Origin: Heliocybe sulcata
Lineage: Eukaryota; Basidiomycota; Agaricomycetes; Gloeophyllales; Gloeophyllaceae
Assembly: GCA_004369045.1 (NCBI GenBank)
Contig: ML213511.1
Span: forward strand, 780,911 to 844,910
DNA length: 64,000 bases
Reading direction: 5' to 3'
The position numbers and the translations under genes are program-made. How positions within the stretch are numbered: position 1 is the first letter of the stretch; every line of letters begins with the position of its first letter. Below are positions 10,463 to 23,300 of this stretch, one piece after another. The notes beneath the pieces are model-generated. The model was not told the origin of the DNA, did no database searches, and saw only the letters and a list, made by a program, of their open reading frames with translations.

Positions 10463-13400
10463 CTACTTCTTGCGGCGAACTGCAAGAAGGGCCCTCTCAT
10501 CCTCGTCCGAATCGTACGCCTCCACGGCCCTGTAGCGTCGAGCAAGACCGCCGGCAATCTGGAGAGCGGACTGGATGAGATCCTCAACTTCCGTCTGGTC
10601 GAGTTGCTCTGCGCATCTGGACCACCCCCGAGTCTTCTTGCCGTAGTCGCCAGCGCTGAAACTACTTCCCGTGGCATCCTCATCGATGCCCTTGGACCTC
10701 TGCTTCTCAGAGGCTTTGCCGCGCGTAGCTTTGTTCGATGAACCTTCCTCGGATAGATTGCTCGGCAGGATCTTCACTTCGCCAGTGCTCGTCACCTTAA
10801 CTTCTTTACGCTGCCACTTCCGTAAGATCCGCTCCACCTATATGGAGTCTATGAGCACCAGTCGACAGCGTCAATGCATTACGTACTGCACATGCGGCGA
10901 GGCCAATAGCGCCGACTGGAGCCTTATCATGTCCTTGATGTAAAGCAGCAGAGATTGGCACGATGGTGGCATGCTTCACGATGGAGTAATGGAAAGCCAA
11001 GGTCTTGAGAATCAGCGCACCTTGCAACAGCCCGTCCCATTCCTATCCATTGTGAGCGGACGCAATCACAACCTCTATCTAAGACTTACGCTCGGGTCGC
11101 CATTGCCGTAGGTCTGCGCGAAGCTGAACTTATAGTCTTTGACGGCGTCCGCGGCATAAGCCTGACGTTGGCTGTACGTCGTGAATTTACCTGGTGGCGA
11201 CTGCCAGTGTGCTTCCAGAACGTGGATGGCTGCACTGCCTAAGCCATTCCTCCAATCGTGCAGTCTTTTGTGTGTCTAGGATTGAGAGGAGTCAGTTCCA
11301 GAATGAACCATACCCAAGTTGAATGTACCATGATATAAATGGCATCCTTAGCCTTGACCTGATATTCGTTGTAGTCGTTACGGAAAACGGAGTTGTAGAG
11401 CTCCTGAAGCACTGGCACGAAGTCTTCATCTCCGATCGTCCAAGGGTCGCGACGGGTCGCGACATAGTTATAGATGGTTGGTATGAACGTTTTGTTCCAA
11501 CGTACATCGTGTCCGATACCACCGGGCAGATCAGCAATGGTAACACGTTTCTTCTTGCGTGGACCTGCTTCATCAGTTATTTCACTTCGGGTTTCAGAAT
11601 CCAGGTCGTCTTCGTCGAAGAAATCAACCGTGGCAGCTGGGGGGCTGCCTGGTCGTCCAGCCGTGTCCGGTGCCTCAGGCGTAAATGACTTGGGCACGTG
11701 CTTCTTCGAGGCCTGTTTCTTCTTGGAGATCTATAGACCTGATGTGATAACCGAGGTTGTTGAACTGAACAGGAGAACTCACTACTTTGCTTGGGATTAT
11801 ATCCTCATTCAAGCGCTCGCTGACACCCGGCGCCATCTGTAGTACGCCATATGATCAGTGAGCGGCGATGTCTTCTGTGTAGCTAGCTCACCATGTCGGT
11901 GGTCCACCGATCTGATCCAGGAGGTGGGGCAATCAGATCGTCATTAGTGGGAGTGGCGATGGAGCGAGTACTACGAGCTGCCAGGATGCCGCCTTGCTGG
12001 TCAGCCATCCGAGCCCGTTGAGAGTCGCGCCAATCTTGAACTACTGCATGAGAGCCTGGAGGTCCATCACGGTGGTCTTGAGAGTCGTCACGCAGGATGC
12101 CTCGGCGATTTTTTAAAGCAGTTAGCCTGTCTTGATGCTCGCCTTGTTGGCCCTGAACAATGTCGCGGCGATCATATAGGATGCCGCCACGGTCTTGAGA
12201 GACACCTCCTAGGTCTTGAGAATCATGTCGTCGGTCTTGATAGATGTCGAGGCGATCACGGAGGACACCTCGGCCGTCTTGGAGGCCACCGCGGTGGCCT
12301 GGAGGGATGCCTCGGCTCTCTTTGACACTGTCTCGAACGTCATGTTGCCTGCCTTGAAAGCCGCCTAGGCTGCCCCGAGTAATGCTGCGATGGTCTTGAG
12401 CAGCATTGTGTCCATCCTGATGCTGGGCGCGCTGATCCCGACGAGAGTCGCGCTGGCTTTGAGGAGGGTGATCTCGTGCTTGAGCTGCATCACGCCCATC
12501 ACAATCATTCAGAGGTCTTAGATATTCCTTTTGATGAAGTTGCAGGCTCTCGGCGTGGTCGGGGCGCTTACTGTAAGAATTGTCGCCCACAAAAGCAGGA
12601 GGACTCTCCTCGTCGCATGTGTATTGATGGCCTTGTGGATAATCTTCGTCGTCATCAATGCGGTTCATGTGACGCCGACTAGGCTTTTGACGGGCGGTGA
12701 CTGGGCGCTCTTCATCCTGCTCACTGAGAGAGTCTGAGTCCGAGTCTCCAGTAATGCCAGCTGTGCTGTCCTTGACAGTGTATGCCTTCTAAAATTCGAG
12801 TCAATTTTTTGTTGATGATGATGGAGTAAGACGGCTCACTGATTGAGCTGCGCGTGCTGCCGTGGTCTTCACAGGTGAGCGCAATGCAGAATACCATTCT
12901 GTATCCTCATCACCACTGTCAAAGAAACTGGACTCGAGCCAGCGAGGGGTCTTCTTCTGGTCAGCTGATGATCTATTGCCCAGCACAGTGTCGCTCGCCC
13001 TGGGAGCATACCTGTGGACATCGAGGCGTGGAAGTGGTGTCGGAGTGGCAGCAAAAGGAGCACGACGGGTTGTCTGCACGAGTGGCGAGTGACTTGAATG
13101 GCCATCGACGCCCCATTTCGTAGACTGATGAATCTGGAATTCGCCGTGGACTGGATCGACAACTTGAAGGACTTCTTCACGCGCATAGGTAGTTTTCCCA
13201 GGCTTATCAGCACTGAAGGGGTCGTGTGAATATAGGCTTCGCATTCCGAAGCAAGCAATGCTTACCGTGGTGTTTTGTCTTCGTCTTCCGACATGTAAGT
13301 CCTATCGATGTCCTTGATGGACAGAGGCTCACATTGGGCTACTCTTTCCTCACTAGGGGATGGGAAGCTCATGTCATTGGTCTGAGCCAACTTGGTTTTT

Positions 13401-14101
13401 TTGAGTGGCACGGCCTCGGTAGAAAGGTCCCCGGACAACTCCGATAGCGTCGACAACTCCCTGTCTGTCATTGACTTATTGCTGAACATACTGACGTCCG
13501 AACTTGGGTCAAGAGTGTGATGCTCGTCGGCGTCATGCACCAGGGTATTGCCGGCAGTAGCTCGGTCAGAGCCCTCCACATCGGCTGCACTGTGCAAGTC
13601 CGCACTGCTGTTCTGACGCACCGGAGGACGTGGTGGTTGCAACTGTGCAATGTTGGTAATGCGACCTTGATTTTTGTCAGCCTCAGCTTGAGCTAACTTC
13701 TGCTCCAGCTCGGCAACCTTCTTGGAGGCTGATGTCTCGTCTCCGAGCAGAACGTCCTTGGTCTTCTCTTGCCCTGTAGACTTCTTCGATCTTGCAGCAG
13801 CCTTCTTGCCGGTAGCACTGGCGGCCTTCGTGTTCGTCTTGTCAGTACCTGCCTTCACCTTTGCCGCGTCTTTCTCCGCCTTCGCCTTTTCTCTATCTGC
13901 CTGCTTCTGCTCCGCTTTGATCCTTGCTGCCTCCTTCCTCTCCTTGGCCTTGCGCTGGCGCTCTACCTTTAAAGCAGCATCATCTGCCATCTTCTCTGCT
14001 GGTGTTCTACGCTTCCGCTTCTTTGGCTCTGACCCAGGATAGTTCTCTGAGTCCGACGCAGGAGGAGGAAGCACCACTGGTGCCCTCTTGGCCCGAGGCA
14101 T
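10463..14101 (-). CDS. DUF6532-domain protein of the Plavaka element
   Basis: Eight exons with ~50 bp GT-AG introns read: 14,101-13,266, 13,236-12,840, 12,788-11,892, 11,836-11,786, 11,730-11,329, 11,275-11,090, 11,042-10,887 and 10,837-10,463. They total 3,300 nt, an exact 1,099 aa frame. The start is MPRAKRAPVVLPPP. A charged KKRKRR and Lys/Ala/Glu-rich stretch (coiled coil, likely nuclear localisation) follows. Exon 3 is a low-complexity Gln-Asp-Arg repeat region. The C-terminal third is the DUF6532-like domain: VRWNKTFIPTIYNYVATRR, then YNEYQVKAKDAIYIM, GLLQGALILKTLAFHY and AIGLAACA/VERILRKWQR. The family is abundant in agaricomycete genomes and of unknown biochemical function. Divergent placement next to the transposase suggests an accessory or regulatory role (inference). 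No stop or frameshift is seen. Confidence 0.8.
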
Positions 14102-14370
14102 GCTGTTGTTCGAGTAGAAATTTGAGGCTCGGGATAAGTGGGAGACGGTGGTGGGTGAGTGGAAGGACGGATGGTTGAAGTTCAAAAGTTCAACTTGCTT
14201 ATTCATGCAATTCAGTAGCGGGCACTTGAATGTTGGATTTTCCCGGTAGTTTGGATTCGGGTGAGTGCGAGTGGCGCCCATTCCTCGAAATTTCGCTAAG
14301 TCCACATTCCCAGGCAGCCTCTAGGTTACTTGCACCTGTTCATTTCTTGCAACCGCCTTCGCAAATAATC
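14102..14370. promoter_or_regulatory. Divergent intergenic promoter of the Plavaka gene pair
   Basis: These 269 bp separate the start codons of the DUF6532 gene (minus) and the transposase (plus). Both genes must begin transcription here or inside each other's leader, so coordinated expression is plausible. No clear TATA box can be picked out. Frames extend through it in both directions but the first well-supported starts are MPRAKR at 14,101 and MSSAPN at 14,371. Confidence 0.55.
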
Positions 14371-17300
14371 ATGAGCTCGGCACCAAACACATCCCTTCCT
14401 TACGAGCCGCAAGAAGCATCCTCCATATGCTGCTCCGACTGCGGAAAAAAATTCCGGAGCTCGGGAGGTCTTACGAAACATCGTCAGTTATCTCATCCAT
14501 ACCGGCCAACTGCAGATGCAGCTTATGCTCCTACGGCCTTGGGAGTGGTATCTCAGGCATTATTCGACATACACGGTTTTGTCCCTGTCAATTCATGGGC
14601 TGAAGGATCGCCTGCCTGTGCGGCTGAATCAATGTCACTTCACCCCACCGGCTCATCACCGGCTGGTCACGGTATTACACAGGACAGTCTCGCTCCTGTA
14701 TGTCCTGAGGAGGAAACTCCTTTCATCGCTCTACCGTCACCCGGTATTCCAGATGATCGCGCATTTTCGGCCTTGCCCCCGCGAGTGGCTGTGGAATCTC
14801 ATGTATCTGGCTTCGTGACGCCACCCCGCCGTCGGCCTGCCAATAGCGACAAGAATGCACCAGAGCACTTCAGGTATTTCATGCCCTCTCCCTTCGCTCA
14901 GCACCCAGACTTCGACTCGCCCGACAATGTCTTTCATCCCTACTTCTATGACTACAGTGATGCGGACCCATTTGCTCCCATCACGGAGAGCGATCAGGAA
15001 GACGATGTCTTCCCAGACGAGGAATCATCCTCGGAAGCTTCATACAGTAGGGACCGCGATTGTGCACCTGACGCAGAAGACATATTCGCTCCAGAAGCGG
15101 CGGAGGATGCATATATGGAAGAGGAGAAGCATGCAGGCCAACGTAAGAGTGATGATGGGGACTCGCAGGATGAAGGTGATGGCGTCGGATACGCGTGCAA
15201 GCATCCGGGCGCAGGTGCAAACAGCAGGTCCCGGGATCCTCTAGAGGATGACGGTATGGATGAAGACCCGAGAACAGAGGAGGAAGGACACACGCAAGAG
15301 GAAGAAGACATGGGTGAGGGCATCGATATTGATTGCATGGATACGGGAGAGGATGTGGGTGGTGTTCGGGACACTATGGACTGGGGGGACAGCGTAAAAC
15401 CCGCAGATTATGGCTACAAAGCGGAGAGCGGAGACTTAATGGATTGCGACAGTGAAAGAGAGGACGCGGACCTCACGGCTTGGGTCTATGATGAGGAAGT
15501 ACCGCTGCGCGCCCACGGGCAAAATATTGCCAGTTGCTATAGCCCGAGCAACGTCGCGGGACATGGTCCGAACCAGCCAGGTCACGAACTTGGGCGAGTC
15601 TCGCTAGACCGCGGACCTGAGGAGCGCACTGCCGTATCTAGCGGTCATGGGCCTGCAGCGGCGGCATCCGCTGCTGAAGGTGGTATAACAGGTCCCAGAG
15701 ATCAGAGTACAACCAGAGGAGCTGCTGTAGATGTCGAGGCAGCGTCGGACGGTATCGTGATAATCACACATCCGGACTTGAATGGTGCGATATTCAGACC
15801 CTGCTCTTTACTCTCCAAATCTGACCTATCAGTCATTAGGTACTCCGTGTGATGCGAAGGGCAACCCTATAGTGGCTAGGGAGTCCTGTCTGCAAGTGTC
15901 GTCTTCCTCCTCGTCTCACTCGACACCTTCCGCAGCATCCGAACCCGACGCCTCGTCACTTTCATCAGAGCACCCGAAGTCTAATCCATGGGAGCCATTT
16001 GACGACAGAGAAGGTTTCGAGCTAGCGGAATTCTTCTTCACCGATGCGAAGATGTCGAAAAGAAGAATTACCAGACTGCAAAAGCTGTGGGCAGCACGGC
16101 ATGGGGGAGACTCGCCTTACCTTGATGCTTCGCACATGTACAAGGTGATAGACTCCGCTAGGCTCGGAGATGTTAAGTGGGACTGTTTTGATGTGGATTA
16201 TCGAGGAGAGAAGCCTCCCGGGACTGTTCCCGACTGGATGTCAAAGAAATATGAGGTCTGGTACCGTAATCCACTCGAAGTGGCACGGCAGATGCTCTCA
16301 AACAAGGATTTCGACAAAGAGATTGATTACTCTGCTAAGAGAGTATTTAAAGATGGCATCCGGCAATGGCAGGACTTCATGTCGGGCAACTGGGCATGGG
16401 AGCAATCGGTGAGCTTTGCTACTCCAGGTTAACGACAAATACTAACTGGCTACGTCAGACTATCATTGCAAAAGATCCCGAGACTCATGGAGCAATGTTC
16501 ATCCCTATCATCCTTGGTAGCGACAAAACTACTGTTTCTGTTGGCACAGGTGACAATGAGTTCTACCCATTATATATGATGCTGGGCAACCATCATAATG
16601 CCGTGCGCCATGCCCATCGCAATGCTGTTGCATTGATTGGCTTCCTAGCTATACCGAAAAGTGAGTTCTATCTGCATCAACCTCCAAACATGGGCTCATG
16701 GGTGTAGCCACCCGGCAATACAAAGACAGTGTCCAGTTCCGAAAATTTCGGCAGCAGCTCTTCCATGTATCACTTGCTCGTATCCTCAAATCTCTGAAGC
16801 CAGGCATGACCAAGCCAGAAATTACTTCTTGCACTGACGGAAACTTTCGGCGTGCTATCTATGGTTTGGCCTCGTACATCGCTGATTACCCCGAACAGGC
16901 GCTGTTGGCCTGTATTGTTCAAGGGTGGTGTCCTAAGTAAGTCTTGTCTTCGGTGACTAGATGAGGAACCGTGCTCATGCATCCAACAGATGTCTTGCGA
17001 AGAGCAGTGAACTTGGTGCAGATGGCCCATGGCCTCCTCGCAGATGTGAACACGTCGAAGAACTCATCAAGTCCTTTGGACTTGGGACCTTATGGGACAA
17101 GTATGGCATCGTCGGTGATATTGTGGTAAGCATGTCCGTGAAATTGATTTCCGCATCCATTTCTTTGTTTCGTGGCTTCGTTTCATTCAATTTCTCGTGT
17201 TTCTTTCTCTACTGCAATTGAGGGATGTTCGAGATCAGGAACATGGTCCCGAATCTGTCAGGCTGCTTCCAGTCTGGCGCCCGCCTTGAGGGCGAGGAGA

Positions 17301-20300
17301 GACAGTGCTGTGCTGTTTACGCAGCAAGTTTTGATACGTCCGGGATGCGTGAGGGCAGCTTGTCTGTGAACGAGCCCACGACAACGCTGCACTTCAATCA
17401 TCTCACTCTCAACGCCTGTGCCTCCTGCATCCCAGATGGTGAGCTGTGCGTCCTCTCGGCGTTCAGTCACGTACACCTGCTCAAAAGGACCGCTTCTCCT
17501 GTTCGAGATCATTCATCCCCGGAAGCACATCCCACACACCATCTGGTTCTATTTCGGCGTTGGCAACCGCATCCATTGCCATCAATACAATTGTCAACTT
17601 CAGCTATAACAACACCAGCTCATCGCGGCGAAGCTTCCCTAGTGCTCTGCGCTTGATGGCGGGAGGCTCATCCTCATTGACGTCATTACTGGCGGAGACC
17701 GATTTATGCTTCTGGCAGGCATGCTAGTGGCGCCACGGCAATCAGTCGAAGAGCGTCGGTGAGGTTACGAGTATTGGGCGGACATTTGAGGAGACAATAT
17801 AGAAGGCTATCAGGGCGATTGATGATCAGTTCCTTGGGTTTGCGAAGGTCAGCTATCCATTCAATATTGCATTGTATGTGGCTACTTACAAATCATTAGA
17901 ACGGCTCTGTCGAGGATATCATGGTGAACTACGACCCGGACACCGTCAGTACCGATTACGACGAAGCCGATCGTTTGTACTTCGAGAACATCAGCTTGGA
18001 GACCGTACTTGACATCTACGACGCCAAGCGGTCCTGTGGTGTCATCCTCTTCATAGGTGGCCAGACGCCGGACAATATCGCGCTACCGTTGTATCATCAG
18101 AGGATCTACAGTACCTCCCGGAGATAATTGATATGGTGGAGAGTCGGTACAGGTTCTCTCGACTGCTCAGTGAAATCCGGGTTGACCAGCCCTCGTGGAA
18201 GGAGCTGACGACCATCGAGGAGGCCGCTTTCTGTGCGACAGTCGGGTACGCAGCCTTGGTTCGGCCCTCTTGTGTCCTGTCTAAAGCTGCCATGAGCTTT
18301 CATGCCAGACGACTTGCAAAGTTACTTGACCCAGTCGACGGCGGTGTCCCGAGAGCACCCTGTGGTTATCACAAAACACACCAAAGGTGCCAAGGAGGTC
18401 GAAATGGGTGCCATCACCAAGGACCGCATGATGGTCATGCACTACATATCGGAACACGTCGAGAACGCTGGTGTCTATTCAGGCGATGCAATGCTCATTC
18501 ATCCGCCACACGATCTGGATCCTTGGACTGTTCGTCAGATAGAAGAGGCTGCTGCAAAGATCGGTAACTGTCTGAACATGACTGGTCCCTTCAACATCCA
18601 GTTCATCGCCGAGAACAATGAGATCAAGGTCACTGAGTGCAACCTCTGTGCCGCATACTCATTCCCTTCATATCGAAGGTGACCAGTGTTGATGCCATAG
18701 AAATGGTGACGACTCAAGGTTTTGTTGGCCTTCCAGCAGAAGTATACCCAGACTCAGGTTTGTCCGCGGATTATGTCGGGGTCAAGGTGCCGCAGTTCAG
18801 TTTCAGTTGATTGTCCGGGGCCGATCCCATCCTGGGCGTTGAGATGGCCTCCACTGCTTTTGGCAGGTTAAGTATGAGGCATATCTGCAGTCCCTCATAT
18901 CAACGGGTATCATACCTTCGGAACAGGATATTCTATTCTCAATCGGCGGCTACAAGGAGAAATTAGAACTACTTCCGGTCATTCAGAAGCTGCATGCAGC
19001 TGGTTACAACTCTTTGCTACTGCGAGTACCGCTGATCTCTTCTCGGAGCACAATGTACCCTGCAAGGTGAGTTATTCCTATCTTGTAAATGAACTATAGT
19101 GACGTCTAAGACAGTACCTCGAAACACTAGGCAAGGAAGTGAAGCCAGAATACGACCTGGCCCAGCATCTGGCTAACAACCTGTCCAACATGTCCATAAA
19201 TCTGCCATCCAAGAATCACTATCGGCAGCCTGCGAGCTACACGAGTACAGGATACCATAATCGGCATATGACCATTGACTTCACCATTCCGCTTACAACC
19301 AATGTCAAGTGTGTCAAGCTGCTCGCTGGGGCCCTAGTCCAGAAGCTAAGTTTGGATGTCGCACCGGTCAATATCTAGACATCACACCGCATGCACATGT
19401 TCCCTGGCCTCGTCAACGTCACTAGCTTTGTTCCAGGTCTGACTGTCCCGGGTAGCGGCGACTTTGTGGAGGCTACCAAGATCAGCGCTGGTTTCACCAG
19501 GGCTGTCGTAGTGTCTGTCGGCCGCAGCAACAAGATAGCTGACCTGGCCACTCTTGAGCGCGCTTGTGCCAATGCCAAGCACTCAGTGTTTTGCAATTAC
19601 ACTCACGTGATGCGCACCCTCACTGTGTGTCTTTCTTGTGGCAAGTCCCTGGACGACCTCTTCCCCAATCTCCGCACTGCCTTGTGGACATTCGCCAGGA
19701 CAATGATCTGAAGAAGCGGTTCTACAGCTTCTCCACCTATGCACCCCAGAGCCTCGGTGAGCCAGATATTTCCACTCGGCAAAGTGCATGGAGCGGTACT
19801 CGGAGCTGCATCAGCCCTGGCGAGACCTCATGTCTCAGGCCAGGACTCGAAAGTGGGCCGGAAATGGAAGGCGGACATAGGAAAGATTAATGATGACTGG
19901 ACGGCGTTCCAAACGAGTGCTCGGATCGATCAGGACCAGGATATTCAGCGTAGTCGGGGCGACACGTTTGGGAGTGATTTGGAGGATGCAACACTTGAGG
20001 CTGGGAGTACAGGCATGCAGATTGCCGCTATGCAGGCGAGCTCGTTCTGTCAGGACATCTTCCACGTTTACATGCCGAGAGTGTTTCGTGCTCAAGGATA
20101 CCCTATATCAAGGTGTGTCATGTTGCGGGTCTTACATTTTCGGAGTGCTGATGAATGCTTTAGGACTGAGTACAAAGGCACCAGGACCAAGTTTGTTCTG
20201 CCATCCGTGACAGTGCTGACGTCGACATCGCCGTCCCGCCAGAGAGTTGTCAGCGCCTTCACGCACATCACTTCTCCGATTCCTGGCCTATATGTCCTCC

Positions 20301-23300
20301 TCGCCATTCTCCAGCTCCTGCACCTCACTCAAGCCGTGGCTGGCCAACCGCGGTCATGTGGATTCGAGGGATCGGCTGGGAGTGAAGGCCTTCGACTGAC
20401 CACTGTGCTTAGTGTTTCCTGACCACGTGCGCTGTATGTTGGAACGGCAAAAGCGCTGAGAGAAGCAATGGAGATAGGGCATGCAGGCCTGGCAATGAGG
20501 ATGATGGAATGTGTAGTCGACGGCGTCCACATCTGCTGTCCTCATTCTTCAGTCCGAGGTCATTGTCGGACTTGGATGATGTGGGTGATGAGAGCAAGAC
20601 GGAGATAATCGCACTGGCAAAGAGCATCTCGACTGCATTGGAAGTGCAGAAGACGATCCAGCAGCAGGTCAATGACGAGCAGAAGCACAAGAAGCAAGAC
20701 AGGCTCAAGGCAAGCTGCGAAGACCACGGGCAATGAATAGTTGCTGTCAATTGAGGTCGAGCATTTGAGGCTGATCAGGATGACATGGGACCAGGAGGAC
20801 GTGCAGCTGCCAGACGAATGCTCAGTACATTTGCCCATCCCGAAGCTCTTGATTCATCAGCTTATGCATCTGTCTTTTATCTACCTGTCACATCTGGTCA
20901 CTGCCCACATACCAAGACACTGCGCGGTGCTATTACTAGTACTTTCTTCCTTGGTGAACTGGCAAAGAAGCTGATTAATGTCAAGGCGTCCGGTGCACCT
21001 CCTCCCTCTGTCTCTCGGCCTCTTTCCAACGAAGCCAACAGCAGCTCCTCTAAGTTCTTCCGGCCTGGCTCGCGGGATGGCTAGAACAGCAGGCAGCCTT
21101 ATCTCTCGTATGTGATCTATGAGGCACCAAAAGGTCATCTGCACTGTTGCATACAATGAAGGCCGCTTGCAAGGAACGGTACTGTCTGTGCTGGCCCTAT
21201 ATCCCAGCACCCGAGTGCGGAATGCGAGGATGAGCGCGGGCGGATTACGTCGTCCTCTACTCCATGCAAGTCGGGCGTCGACCGTGCACATAGTATGTCT
21301 CGGCTGTGTGCTGCACCTGCACCTGATTCTATCTCCCCTCCCCCGCCTTCACCACTGCCCGCCATTCTCCGTCTCGGTGTGAACTTGATGCAGCGGCAAG
21401 TGCTTGCAGCACTTCGACACGGTTGAGATCGGGCCTACTACAACTACGGAGGATGTCATCAAGTCGGTCGTGAGCTAGCATGAGTGACTCCCTCCTCGAA
21501 GGGCATCAACAGTATCTGTAACAGTGCGTTATATCTCCTCCTTGCTCTACAGTATCAACATATTAATGAACAATGGCATGCAGTTGCTGGCCGCACAATG
21601 TTTTGGGCACCGTCTCGACCAGCTGGAGCGCATCATCTTCAATGATAATCCTCTCAAGTTCAGCTTCCGCCAGATCTCCTATCAGCCTGTCGTGTCCCTC
21701 TTCCACATATGGCTGGCATTGCTGAAAATACCCCCAAGCTCCAGGACTTGCTTCCCTCGATGCCTACCACGGCACGCACCCTTCGCTGCTACCCTCCAAA
21801 TGAGCGGGATGACAGCCGGCAATCAGCCCTTCTCTGCCCGAAAGTGATAGATGTCAATGTGAGGGGCTCTGACAACAATCCCAGTCTCATCCCCGCCATA
21901 CCTATCTGACAGGGAAAGTGTGTCTACTTAGGCTTGAAGCACCCGTGCGATGTCTAGCTTGGCGCGCCTAAGTCTGTCTGCATGTAGCTATCCGAACACC
22001 AAGCATCCCAGATTTCCGTTGTCCTGGCTATATGAAGGCAGTCGCGAATGGCATCATCAAGGGTACGCAGATCCTTCAGCTCTGGCTCAAGAGCAACCGG
22101 ATCTCAATCAAGATGTTGTGGATGTTCCGATACTGCAGGACTCCTCAATCCAGCCAGCGTACGTGTATCAATCCACCACCACAGCGTCTTCTGGACATTC
22201 TCGACCATTGGCTTATGTTTCTGCCTTGCACCGTCAATTACTGTCGTCCTCCAGTGCAGGGTCAAATAACTTCGCCCCAGGTATTGCTGCCTCGCTGCTT
22301 CTACTGGAACCGCCTCAATATTAAGAGCAGAGGAGCCATATCTACATATAGTGTTGTCCTACAATTGCCGGCTATCGACCTGCGCTTGAAGAGTCCTCTT
22401 GAAGGTTGCCGTGCTCGAACTTGCGAGATAGCTCCTCCATATACAGTCACGCGTTGTTGGGGACTCCCAAAAAGGCTATACGACTCACAAAAGCATTATC
22501 GTACGGTGCAGATGACGTCGGATACTACCCGCTTGGAGGCAAGTGCATTACTGCAGGCGATTCATACTCAATGTGTTCTTATCTCCCGAGTCGCAACGGT
22601 ATGCGTGGCTCTATCACTATGCACGAACAGTCATTGGGGATCTCGGATACAACCTTATATCTTCATATATCAGTCAGCATCGACTGCGGCCAGGACTCTC
22701 CCGCTACACGAAACTCCCGAGCCTCTTTGCCAAAGCCTCTTTGCCAATGCCTTCTCCTCTTATGAGTTCCCTGAAACCTCCGTTCCCTCAGCAAGACGCA
22801 AGTCAGCAAGTGCCGAATGTCATGGCTGAGACATCCGAGGCATTTTCTTACTCGATCAATGCAAACTCGGTCCACTTCCCAGGTGATCCCGCCATGAGCG
22901 CGGAGGAGCTGCAGATGCGATGGGAGCTAGGTCCCTTGGCTGCTGGCCTGGACCTGGGATATTTGACAATCGCTATGACTCACCTTAGTAAGTATGGCTG
23001 TTGGTGTCGTTGTATGCTCTGGCTTATTTCAGTATCAATCAGGAACAATCCTGACAGACATACGGGAGTGGTGGCCCCTGGAGAAGTCACCTGCTTGTTT
23101 CGTGCCAGCAACAAAACATTCGATGATACCTGGTACGCCCTGAAGTTCTACCACTGGCATGCTGTGTACCTGATGATTGCCACAAGAAACACCTCTCGTA
23201 CCAGAAATGCCAAAACTCGAGGGTATCTTCTCGCCCATTCCGCCTACCTGGGAACCCGGTCAGATGGCGGAGGATTATTACGTGGAGTGCTTGAAGCGAT

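Noticed and set aside
9841-10683. 280-codon minus-strand frame left of the DUF6532 gene
   Set aside because: Overlaps the last DUF6532 exon in another frame, is Leu/Ser/Thr-rich and low in information, and lies in the probable subterminal repeat zone.
13722-14042. Plus-strand Phe/Ala/Leu-rich frame resembling a membrane protein
   Set aside because: Antisense of the Lys/Ala/Glu coiled-coil region of the DUF6532 gene.
14994-15374. Minus-strand Ser-rich 126-codon frame
   Set aside because: Antisense to the acidic region of the Plavaka transposase exon 1; composition is the complement of Asp/Glu codons.
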